A stretch of DNA of 64,000 bases from NCBI RefSeq assembly GCF_020831405.1, contig NZ_JAJHPU010000019.1, positions 186,001-250,000 of the forward strand, read 5' to 3'. The translations under genes and the position numbers were made by a program. Within the stretch, counting starts at the first letter, position 1, and every line of letters starts with the position of its first letter. The notes beneath the pieces are model-generated. The model was not told the origin of the DNA and did not search any database. It saw only the letters and a program-made list of their open reading frames with translations. The DNA comes from Pseudomonas oryzagri (GTDB lineage: Bacteria; Pseudomonadota; Gammaproteobacteria; Pseudomonadales; Pseudomonadaceae). Shown one piece after another: positions 57,094-64,000 of this stretch.

Positions 57094-58158
57094 TCAGTCG
57101 CCCCACAGCATGCGCAGGTTCTCGAAGCCCTCGAACATGCGCCGGTCCATCAACGCGACCAGCTCGGGATCGAACTGCCGGCCGGACTGCTCGCGGATGT
57201 ACAGCTGCGCCTCCTTGGGCGTCCACGCCGGCTTGAACGGACGCTCGGCGCGCAGGGCATCGTAGACGTCGCAGAGCGCGACCATGCGCGCCGAGAGGGG
57301 GATGGCGTCGCCCTTGAGGCCGTGGGGATAGCCGCTGCCGTCCCAACGCTCGTGGTGGTAGCGGGCGATCTCCGCGCCCAGCTGCAGCAGCGCGTTGCCA
57401 GACACGTCGCTGAGGAACTGGTAGCCCAGCTCGGTATGCCGCTGCATGACCTGGGTTTCCTCATCGTCCAGCGGGCCGGGCTTGAGCAGAATGCGGTCGG
57501 GAATGCCGACCATGCCGACATCGTGCATGGTCGCCGCCTGGCGCAGCTGGTTGACCCACGGCGGCGGGCAACCGTAGGCACGGGCCAGCAGCGCGGCGGT
57601 CTCGCCGATACGGATCATGTGGTGGCCGTTCTGGTTGTCGCGGTACTCGGCGACCCGCACCAGGCAGCGGATGACCATTTCCGTGGTGCGCTGCACTTCC
57701 CGCGTGCGCTCCTCGACGCGCTTCTCGAGCAGGCGGCGCTCCCTGTCCAGCTCGATGCGGGTGCGCCACAGGCCGAGGTGGTTGCGCACGCGCAGCAGCA
57801 GCTCCAGATGGTCGACCGGCTTGCACAGGTAATCGCTGACGCCCAGGTCGAGCGCGCGCCGCCGGGTGTCGACATCGTGACGACTGGACAGCGCGATGAT
57901 CGGCTGGCTCTCCGGCAGATACTTGCGCAGCAGGCTGAGGATCTCGAAGCCGCCGGGCCGCGCCAGGTCGAAGTCGAGCAGCAGCAGGTCCCAGGGATTC
58001 TCCAGCAGCCACGGCAGGCCCTGGGCGGTTTCGCTGAACACCCGGACGTTCTTCAGGCCGGCGGCATCGAGCGCCCCCACCAGGAGGTTCAGCTCGCTCC
58101 CGGGCGCCTCGAGCAGCACGATATTGGCCTGGCGCAGGTGTTCGGGAATGTTCAGCAT
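57094..58158 (-). CDS. Response regulator with HD-GYP domain
   Basis: 354 aa. A receiver domain (VLLEAPGSELNLLVGAL; Asp in LLLLDFDLARPGGFE; Lys in YLCKPV) is followed by a coiled linker and an HD-GYP domain with HDVGMVGIPDRILLKPG and HHERWDGSGYPHGLKG. HD-GYP proteins hydrolyse cyclic-di-GMP. The usual Lys after the HD motif (HDxGK) is Met here, a common variation whose effect is unknown. It is convergent with nadE and sits before the cop operon; no cognate kinase is adjacent. Confidence 0.87.
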   Translation of the reverse strand: MLNIPEHLRQANIVLLEAPGSELNLLVGALDAAGLKNVRVFSETAQGLPWLLENPWDLLLLDFDLARPGGFEILSLLRKYLPESQPIIALSSRHDVDTRRRALDLGVSDYLCKPVDHLELLLRVRNHLGLWRTRIELDRERRLLEKRVEERTREVQRTTEMVIRCLVRVAEYRDNQNGHHMIRIGETAALLARAYGCPPPWVNQLRQAATMHDVGMVGIPDRILLKPGPLDDEETQVMQRHTELGYQFLSDVSGNALLQLGAEIARYHHERWDGSGYPHGLKGDAIPLSARMVALCDVYDALRAERPFKPAWTPKEAQLYIREQSGRQFDPELVALMDRRMFEGFENLRMLWGD

Positions 58159-58660
58159 GGGCTTCCGTCCTTTGAAATCGACTGCCTTCTGCTGCGAGGG
58201 TGTGGATTTTCCGCGGACGGGTCAAGCCGTCGAGGGCGTTAGCTCGATCTGTTCGGCATTTTGCCCCCGCGCCAGGCTGGAAAGGCCGTTGCAGAGGGGC
58301 GCTGCGGCAAAACCGGCCGACCCCGCCGGCTCGGCCATCCGACCCGGTCGCCGCCTGCTTCCCAAGAACGAGCCGACCGGTTCCCAGGTAGCGTAGCCGC
58401 CGCCCCGCCGGCATACGATCATGCCGCCCCCGGACGGGCCGGCCCGCACCTAACCGGAATCGCCCCTCGCTGGCCATGGAGCCCGAACGTGCGCCCTGCC
58501 CCGGCCAGCTGCCAGGCCGGACCGCCTCGCGGGCCCACCGGCAACGCCAGCGCAGCGTCGCCATGCCGGGCGCCGCTGCCGCATCACTGCCGCCGGCCGC
58601 TGCAGCGGGGGCCTCGCCATGTTCCGGGAAGACCGCACAAGAATGACAAGGAGATCCACC
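58159..58660. other. Intergenic region before the copB paralogue
   Basis: About 500 bp between divergent genes. I see no convincing small gene, terminator or CopR box; it should hold promoters for the HD-GYP regulator and the copB paralogue. The sequence is uniformly GC-rich with short CCGGC-type palindromes only. Confidence 0.45.
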
Positions 58661-59395
58661 ATGACCACCCGCCTCCAGCGCCCCTCCCTGGGCGCCACCG
58701 GCCTGGCCGTCGGCCTGCTCGCCGCCCTGCAACTGCCCCAGGCGCTCGCCCAAACCACCCCGCAAGACGGTCTCGATTACGAATTCCTCGCCGAACGCCT
58801 GGAATGGCAGGATGCCGACGAGGGCAACGCGCTGCACTGGGACCTGAACGGCTGGATCGGCGGTGAAGTCGACCGCTTCGAGCTCAGATCCGAAGGCGAG
58901 CGGGTCGACGGCCACACCGAGGAAGCCGAACTGCAGGCGCTGTGGAGCCATGCCATCGCGCCCCGCTGGTCGACCGTGGCCGGTGCGCGCCAGGACTTCA
59001 AGCCCGGCGAGCCGCAGACCTGGGCCGCCCTGGGCGTGCAGGGCGAGCCGCTGGACGACCTGGAGACCGAGTTCACCGCCTTTCTCGGCGAAGCCGGGCA
59101 GAGCGCCGCGCGCCTGTCGGCCGAATACGACATCGAGCTGACCGACCGCCTGGTCCTGCAGCCGCTGGCCGAGGTCAACCTGTACGGCCAGGACGACGAG
59201 GAGCGTGGCGTCGGCTCGGGCCTCGGCGAGGCCGAACTGGCCCTGCTGCTGCGCTACGAGGTCTGCCAGCAGTTCGCTCCCTACCTCGGCGTGAACTGGA
59301 CGCGCGCCTACGGCAACACCGCCGACCTGCTGCGCGAGGAGGACGAGGACGTCAGCGAAACCAGCCTGGTCGCCGGCGTGCGCTTGCAGTTCTGA
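58661..59395 (+). CDS. CopB-like outer-membrane protein lacking the Met-rich domain
   Basis: 244 aa. A signal peptide with the core LQLPQALAQ is followed directly by the CopB beta-barrel domain ([50 protein letters not shown]), ending in the aromatic LVAGVRLQF strand. It matches the barrel of the full CopB at 61827-63050 closely but has none of its Met/His-rich N-terminal repeats. AAGGAGA precedes the ATG at 58661. It is probably a duplicated outer-membrane copper protein; whether it binds copper without the Met-rich part is unknown. Confidence 0.85.
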   Translation: MTTRLQRPSLGATGLAVGLLAALQLPQALAQTTPQDGLDYEFLAERLEWQDADEGNALHWDLNGWIGGEVDRFELRSEGERVDGHTEEAELQALWSHAIAPRWSTVAGARQDFKPGEPQTWAALGVQGEPLDDLETEFTAFLGEAGQSAARLSAEYDIELTDRLVLQPLAEVNLYGQDDEERGVGSGLGEAELALLLRYEVCQQFAPYLGVNWTRAYGNTADLLREEDEDVSETSLVAGVRLQF

Positions 59396-59412
59396 CCTCT
59401 GCCCCGTCCAAG

Positions 59413-59431
59413 CTGACAAAACTGTAATCTG
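59413..59431 (+). promoter_or_regulatory. Candidate CopR box upstream of copA (oxidase)
   Basis: CTGACAAAACTGTAATCTG, the third copy of the box pattern. It lies 122 bp before the copA start and directly after the copB paralogue, so the copA operon can be induced separately. Confidence 0.7.
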
Positions 59432-59552
59432 CGTCTCAGCTTCCCGACAGCTCGCTTTCGCTATGGTGACGGCCATAGCCAAGGAACGCCGCCCCCAGGG
59501 GCCGCGTTGGGTGCCCCGCAGGGGCGCCTTCGACTGACGGGGCAGGAACAGC

Positions 59553-61487
59553 ATGCAACCTCTGACTTCACGACGAACCTTCATCAAGGGCCTGGCGGCC
59601 GGCGGCGTGCTCGCCGGCCTCGGCCTGTGGCGCCAGCCGGTGTGGGCGCTGACCAGCCCCGGCCAGCCCACCGTGCTGGCCGGCAGCCAGTTCGACCTGA
59701 GCATCGACGAGCTGCCGGTCAACTTCACCGGGCGCGCACGTACCGCGATGGCCATCAACGGCAGCCTGCCGGCGCCGCTGCTGCGCTGGCGCGAGGGCGA
59801 TACCGTCACCCTGCGGGTGCGCAACCGCCTGAAGGAGGACACCTCGATCCACTGGCACGGCATCCTCCTGCCGGCCAACATGGACGGCGTGCCCGGCTTC
59901 AGCTTCGCCGGCATCGCCCCCGACGGCATGTACGAATACCGCTTCAAGGTGAAGCAGAGCGGCACCTACTGGTATCACAGCCACTCCGGCTACCAGGAGC
60001 AGCTCGGCGTCTACGGCCCGCTGGTGATCGACCCGCTGGAGCCGGAGCCCTTCCAGTACGAGCGCGACTACGTGGTGATGCTCTCCGACTGGAGCGACGA
60101 GCACCCGGCGCGAGTACTGGCCAAGCTGAAGAAACAGGCCGACTACTACAACCAGCACCGCCGCACCGTCGGCGACTTCATCCGCGACGTCGGCGAGCGG
60201 GGCTGGAGCGAGACCGCCGCCGAGCGCTGGGCGTGGGCGAAGATGAACATGAGCCCCACCGACCTGGCCGACGTGACCGGCGCCACCTACACCTACCTGC
60301 TCAACGGCCAGGCGCCGGACGGCAACTGGACCGGCGTGTGCCAGCCCGGCGAGCGTGTGCGCCTGCGCCTGATCAACGCCTCGGCGATGACCTACTTCGA
60401 CTTCCGCATCCCCGGACTCAAGCTCACCGTGGTGGCGGTCGACGGCCAGTACGTCGAGCCGGTGGAGGTCGACGAGATCCGCCTGGCCGTGGCGGAAACC
60501 TACGACGTGATCGTCACCCCGGATGCCAGCCAGCAGGCCTGGACGCTGTTCGCCCAGGCCATGGACCGCAGCGGCTACGCCCGCGGCACCCTGGCCGTGC
60601 GCGAGGGACTGAGCGCGCCGGTGCCGCAGCCCGATCCGCGGCCGACGCTGAACATGGCCGACATGGGCCACGGCGATCATGGCGCCCACGGCGCGGCGAG
60701 CGCGCACGGCGGCCAGGACGCCGCGGCGGCAGGCATGGCGGGCATGGATCATTCGGCCATGAACCACGCAGGCATGGATCACTCGGCGATGAACCACGGG
60801 GACATGGATCACTCCGCCATGGCCGGCATGGACCATGGCCAGATGAGCGCGATGGATCACAGCCAGATGGCGGGCATGAACCACGCGGGCAGCGTGCCGC
60901 CGGCGACGGCGGAGCACGCCGGCATGGATCACTCGGCCGGGCAGCAGGGCCGCGACACGGCGATGCCGAGTCATCCGGCCAGCGAAGCCGGCAACCCGCT
61001 GGTCGACATGCAGACCATGATGCCCAGCGCCAAGCTCGACGACCCCGGCATCGGCCTGCGCGACAATGGGCGCCGCGTGCTGACCTACGCCGACCTGCGC
61101 AGCCGCTTCGCCGATCCGGACGGCCGCGAACCGGGCCGCACCGTCGAGCTGCACCTGACCGGCCACATGGAACGCTACTCCTGGTCGATCAACGGTGTGG
61201 AGTTCGCCAACGCCGAGCCGCTGCGTTTCAAGTACGGTGAACGACTGCGCATCGTGCTGGTCAATGACACGATGATGCATCACCCGATCCATCTTCACGG
61301 CATGTGGAGCGACCTCGAGGACGAGCGAGGCGACTTCAAGGTTCGCAAGCACACCCTCGACATCCCGCCCGGCTCGCGCCGCAGCTACCGCGTCACCGCC
61401 GACGCCCTCGGCCGCTGGGCCTACCACTGCCACCTGATGTACCACATGGACCTCGGCATGTTCCGCGAGGTCATCGTCGACGAATGA
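59553..61487 (+). CDS. copA: Multicopper oxidase, copper resistance CopA
   Basis: 644 aa periplasmic copper oxidase exported folded through Tat (signal SRRTFIKGLAAGG, twin Arg). Copper ligands are visible as HWHGIL near residue 105, WYHSHSGYQ near 143, HPIHLHGMWSD near 575 and HCHLMYHMDLGM near 628. A Met/His-rich insert (residues about 370-460) with repeated MDHSAM and NHAGMD units binds additional Cu(I). It probably oxidises Cu(I) to Cu(II) in the periplasm. It begins the copA-Met-rich-copB-cytochrome operon. Confidence 0.95.
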   Translation: MQPLTSRRTFIKGLAAGGVLAGLGLWRQPVWALTSPGQPTVLAGSQFDLSIDELPVNFTGRARTAMAINGSLPAPLLRWREGDTVTLRVRNRLKEDTSIHWHGILLPANMDGVPGFSFAGIAPDGMYEYRFKVKQSGTYWYHSHSGYQEQLGVYGPLVIDPLEPEPFQYERDYVVMLSDWSDEHPARVLAKLKKQADYYNQHRRTVGDFIRDVGERGWSETAAERWAWAKMNMSPTDLADVTGATYTYLLNGQAPDGNWTGVCQPGERVRLRLINASAMTYFDFRIPGLKLTVVAVDGQYVEPVEVDEIRLAVAETYDVIVTPDASQQAWTLFAQAMDRSGYARGTLAVREGLSAPVPQPDPRPTLNMADMGHGDHGAHGAASAHGGQDAAAAGMAGMDHSAMNHAGMDHSAMNHGDMDHSAMAGMDHGQMSAMDHSQMAGMNHAGSVPPATAEHAGMDHSAGQQGRDTAMPSHPASEAGNPLVDMQTMMPSAKLDDPGIGLRDNGRRVLTYADLRSRFADPDGREPGRTVELHLTGHMERYSWSINGVEFANAEPLRFKYGERLRIVLVNDTMMHHPIHLHGMWSDLEDERGDFKVRKHTLDIPPGSRRSYRVTADALGRWAYHCHLMYHMDLGMFREVIVDE

Positions 61488-61498
61488 GGAAAGACCCC

Positions 61499-61843
61499 AT
61501 GACCATCCAGTTCAAGCGCAAGTCCCTGATCGCCAGCACCCTCGCCCTCGGCCTGTTCGCCACCCTGCAACTGCCGCAAGCACTGGCCAAGGACAAGGGC
61601 AACGACCGCGCCGAACCGAGAATGCAGCATGGCGACATGATGAATCACGGCCAGCGGGGCGACGCGCAGCGCTCCGAGAGCGGCACCGCCCACTACAACT
61701 CCGATCGCGACCGGGCCATGCAGCAGATGAATCGCAACCAGGGCCAGATGGACCACGGCAACATGGGCAGCGGCCGGATGAACCACGGCAGCATCCCGCC
61801 CGCCCCGGGAAAAGGCAAAGGACACAATGACAACCGCTACTAA
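61499..61843 (+). CDS. Small secreted Met-rich protein between copA and copB
   Basis: 114 aa. A signal peptide ([16 protein letters not shown]) is followed by a Met/His/Asn-rich mature part with [23 protein letters not shown] and GRMNHGS. It is likely a periplasmic Cu(I)-binding peptide. Its signal core LQLPQALA is shared with the copB paralogue at 58661. Its 3' end overlaps copB by 17 bp in another frame. I do not recognise a named family. Confidence 0.75.
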   Translation: MTIQFKRKSLIASTLALGLFATLQLPQALAKDKGNDRAEPRMQHGDMMNHGQRGDAQRSESGTAHYNSDRDRAMQQMNRNQGQMDHGNMGSGRMNHGSIPPAPGKGKGHNDNRY

Positions 61844-63050
61844 GCACTTCTGCGCCCTGGCCCTGAGCCTGGGCATGATCGCCGCCGCCCAGGCGGCGAC
61901 GCCGGAGGATCACTCGAGCCATGCCGGGCATCGGGAGGCCGCCCAGGCCCCCGAGCCGGCTGCGGCCGACGAGCACGGCGCGCACCACCGGCAACCCGCG
62001 GCAGGCGCCCCGGCCCCGGCCGCGGCGAGCCCGGAAATGCCGATGATGGACCACGGCCAGATGGATCATGGCGACATGAGCCACGAGCGGATGATGCAGA
62101 TGCACCAGCAGCATATGCAGCAGATGCGGGACGGCCAGATGGACCATGGCGGCATGAGCCACGAGCAGATGATGCAGATGCACCAGCAGCATATGCAGCA
62201 GATGCAGGACGGCCAGATGGACCATGGCAGCATGAGCCACGAGCAGATGATGCAGATGCATCGGCAGCACATGGACATGCAGGCCCAGCCGCAGACGGCT
62301 CCGCCGGCGGATCACCAGGGCCACCACCCCGCCGGCTCCCCGGATGCGCCGGTGCCGCCGCTGACCGACGCCGACCGCGCCGCCGCCTTCCCCGACCTGC
62401 CGCCGCACGCCATGCACCGGGGCGGCACCCAGTACCTGTTCCTCGCCGACCGTCTGGAATGGCAGGATGCCGACGACGGCAGCGCGCTGAGCTGGGACCT
62501 GAGCGGCTGGATCGGCGGCAACATCGACCGCCTGGCCTTCCGCTCCGAGGGCGAGCGCCTCGACGGCCATACCGAGGAAGCCGAACTGCAGCTGCTGTGG
62601 AGCCACGCCATCAGCCCCTGGTGGGAAACCGTGGCCGGCGTGCGCCAGGACTTCAAGCCCGGTTCGCCGCAGACCTGGGCCGCCTTCGGCGTGCAGGGTA
62701 TGCCGCTGTACGGCCTGGAGACCGAGGCCACCGCCTTCCTCGGCGAAGGCGGACAGAGCGCGGCGCGCCTCAATGCCGAGTACGACATCCTGCTCACCAA
62801 CCGGCTGATCCTGCAGCCCGTCGCCGAGCTGAACCTGTATGGTCGCAACGACGAGGAACGCGGCGTCGGCTCGGGGTTCAGCGATGCCCAGCTGGGCCTG
62901 CGCCTGCGCTACGAGATCCGCCGCGAATTCGCTCCCTATATCGGCGTGAACTGGACGCGCGCCTACGGCAACACCGCCGACCTGCTGCGCGACGAGGGCG
63001 AAGACGTCGAAGAGGCGCGGCTGGTGGCCGGTGTCCGCTTCTGGTTCTGA
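61827..63050 (+). CDS. copB: Copper resistance outer-membrane protein CopB
   Basis: 407 aa. A signal peptide ([13 protein letters not shown]) precedes a His/Met-rich region, including three tandem 26-residue repeats (residues about 79-156) that begin with MDHG and contain [14 protein letters not shown]-terminal beta-barrel follows ([34 protein letters not shown]; ending VAGVRFWF). It sequesters or exports copper at the outer membrane with CopA. The start overlaps the end of the preceding gene. The barrel is duplicated at 58661-59395. Confidence 0.94.
   Translation: MTTATKHFCALALSLGMIAAAQAATPEDHSSHAGHREAAQAPEPAAADEHGAHHRQPAAGAPAPAAASPEMPMMDHGQMDHGDMSHERMMQMHQQHMQQMRDGQMDHGGMSHEQMMQMHQQHMQQMQDGQMDHGSMSHEQMMQMHRQHMDMQAQPQTAPPADHQGHHPAGSPDAPVPPLTDADRAAAFPDLPPHAMHRGGTQYLFLADRLEWQDADDGSALSWDLSGWIGGNIDRLAFRSEGERLDGHTEEAELQLLWSHAISPWWETVAGVRQDFKPGSPQTWAAFGVQGMPLYGLETEATAFLGEGGQSAARLNAEYDILLTNRLILQPVAELNLYGRNDEERGVGSGFSDAQLGLRLRYEIRREFAPYIGVNWTRAYGNTADLLRDEGEDVEEARLVAGVRFWF
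62061..62294 (+). repeat. Tandem 78-bp repeats within copB
   Basis: Three in-frame copies start at 62061, 62139 and 62217, each beginning ATGGA(C/T)CATGGC. They encode Met/His-rich copper-binding units; the third copy diverges at its end. Copy number may vary between strains by slippage. Confidence 0.85.
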
Positions 63051-63058
63051 GACAGGCC

Positions 63059-63781
63059 ATGAAAAGAACGATAACCACCCTGACGCTGGCCGGCCTTGTC
63101 GCAGGCGTGATCGGCGCCGGCGTCATCTGGTCGGGCCTGATCAACGTCGGCGCCGACGATCCGCACCTGGAGAGTGTCCACGCCCTGTTGCGCGCGACGC
63201 GCGAACGCTCGATCGCGGTGCGCGCCCGCGACATCCCGGTCCCCGACCTCAACGACGCCGAGTTGATCCGCCGCGGCGCCGGCAACTACCACTCGATGTG
63301 CATCGGCTGCCACCTGGCGCCGGGCATCGAACCCACCGAGCTGAGCCAGAACCTCTACCCGGCGCCGCCCAATCTGGCGCAAATCGGCGCCAACGGCAGT
63401 CCGTCCACCGCGTTCTGGATCATCAAGCACGGCATCAAGGCCACCGGCATGCCGGCCTGGGGCAAGAGCATGGGCGACCAGCACATCTGGGAGATGGTCG
63501 CCTTCCTGCAGCAGCTGCCGAAACTGGACGCCGCCCAGTACCGCGCCCTGGTCGCCGCCAGCGACGGTCACTCGCACGGCGGCGGGGAAAGCCGGATGCA
63601 CGACCACAGCCAGCAGCACGACCACCCCGGTACCGCGGACCCCACGCCTGCCCCGCCGGCGTCGCACCACGACGGCGGCCACGCGCATGAGCCCGAGCAG
63701 GCAGCGGGCGCAATGCCGCCTGCTACCGGGGAGAAGAAGGTCCACGTGCATGCCGACGGCAAGGAGCATGTGCATCACTGA
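63059..63781 (+). CDS. c-type cytochrome with His-rich C-terminus
   Basis: 240 aa. An uncleaved or cleaved N-terminal hydrophobic segment (LTLAGLVAGVIGAGVIWSGL) is followed by a monohaem cytochrome c domain with CIGCH near residue 82 and a probable Met ligand in ATGMPAW near residue 125. A C-terminal extension of about 75 residues is rich in His and Pro (HDHSQQHDHPG, KVHVHADGKEHVHH). It is the last gene of the cop operon, 8 bp after copB. It may accept electrons from CopA-catalysed Cu(I) oxidation or bind copper; both are inferences. Confidence 0.85.
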   Translation: MKRTITTLTLAGLVAGVIGAGVIWSGLINVGADDPHLESVHALLRATRERSIAVRARDIPVPDLNDAELIRRGAGNYHSMCIGCHLAPGIEPTELSQNLYPAPPNLAQIGANGSPSTAFWIIKHGIKATGMPAWGKSMGDQHIWEMVAFLQQLPKLDAAQYRALVAASDGHSHGGGESRMHDHSQQHDHPGTADPTPAPPASHHDGGHAHEPEQAAGAMPPATGEKKVHVHADGKEHVHH

Positions 63782-63827
63782 TCCCGGAAACGGCAAGGCA
63801 GGCCAATCGCAGGAACGGATCAGCCGC

Positions 63828-63887
63828 TGCAGGGGCGAATTCACACGCCATAATGCCTCGCAAGAGCGAATGAATTCGTCCCCGCAG
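63828..63887. repeat. REP-like palindromic unit (type A), copy 7
   Basis: Degenerate arms TGCAGGGGCGAATTCACA and GAATGAATTCGTCCCCGCA after the cop operon. It is the most diverged unit of the family here. Confidence 0.65.
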
Positions 63888-63888
63888 G

Positions 63889-64000
63889 AGGGGACGGCCG
63901 GGGGAGCTGGGCCTTATGCGCCTGTCCCGGCCTGCCAGGGGGCCGTGCCCGGCCGCGGGGCAAAGCTGGTAGACTATGGCGGTTTTTCAGCCCGAGTCGT
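63889..64000. other. Right edge, probable promoter region of an unseen gene
   Basis: The last 110 bases carry no start codon with coding sequence. GTAGACTATGGCGG near 63970 could hold a -10 element for a gene beyond the window; this cannot be tested here. Confidence 0.25.

Noticed and set aside
59568-61445. Long minus-strand frame opposite the copA oxidase
   Set aside because: Antisense shadow: the copper ligands and Tat signal are on the plus strand.

Overview
This is a GC-rich chromosomal stretch from a Pseudomonas-type gammaproteobacterium. The protein families are typical of Pseudomonadaceae: BenR, PcaR, PcaK, PobA, CopRS and NrtR. The gene order (benR-benABCDK-catBCA-benEF beside pca and pob genes, with no catR) resembles the P. 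stutzeri-like arrangement as I remember it; the species cannot be fixed from the sequence alone. I see no insertion sequence, phage, CRISPR, rRNA or tRNA.

Positions 1-28150 hold a nearly complete aromatic-acid catabolic island. Benzoate is imported (BenK, BenE, BenF), oxidised by BenABC and BenD to catechol, and taken by CatA, CatB and CatC to 3-oxoadipate enol-lactone. 4-Hydroxybenzoate is imported by PcaK and hydroxylated by PobA to protocatechuate, which PcaHG and PcaB open and cyclise. Both branches meet at PcaD, a CatIJ-type CoA-transferase and PcaF. PcaC, needed for the protocatechuate branch, is not in the window. Four regulators lie inside the island (BenR, PcaR, PobR, PcaQ). Their likely DNA sites are visible: three tandem PcaR operators with identical 19-bp phasing, one BenR box and one PcaQ-like dyad. 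CA-rich Crc/Hfq-type motifs precede several start codons. A zapE-like ATPase gene and an exported TPR-like protein gene are interspersed.

Positions 28250-36573 form an arsenic island. One arm reads arsR, CDKN3-type phosphatase, ynfA, GAPDH, arsJ, second GAPDH; the divergent arm reads acr3-arsA. The GAPDH gene and its downstream repeat block are duplicated on either side of arsJ. This fits arsenate detoxification through 1-arseno-3-phosphoglycerate plus arsenite efflux. No arsC, arsD or arsH is present.

Positions 36680-40019 carry a B3/B4-domain protein, a glycine-zipper periplasmic protein and a membrane sulfatase-family enzyme.

Positions 40064-63781 form a copper-handling region broken by other modules. 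It holds copRS, a MASE1/CHASE hybrid histidine kinase with an EAL response regulator, a Met-rich periplasmic protein, a DUF2933 protein, a Cu P-type ATPase, a copper chaperone behind a perfect CueR-type promoter dyad, and a DUF411 protein. Then come lemA with two TPM-domain genes, an NAD salvage cluster (nrtR, pncA-pncB-nadE) with a candidate NrtR operator, an HD-GYP response regulator, and finally a cop operon (copB paralogue, copA oxidase, Met-rich peptide, copB, His-rich cytochrome c). Three near-identical candidate CopR boxes link these units.

Several families of palindromic intergenic repeats are scattered through the window, and some occur as duplicated composite blocks.
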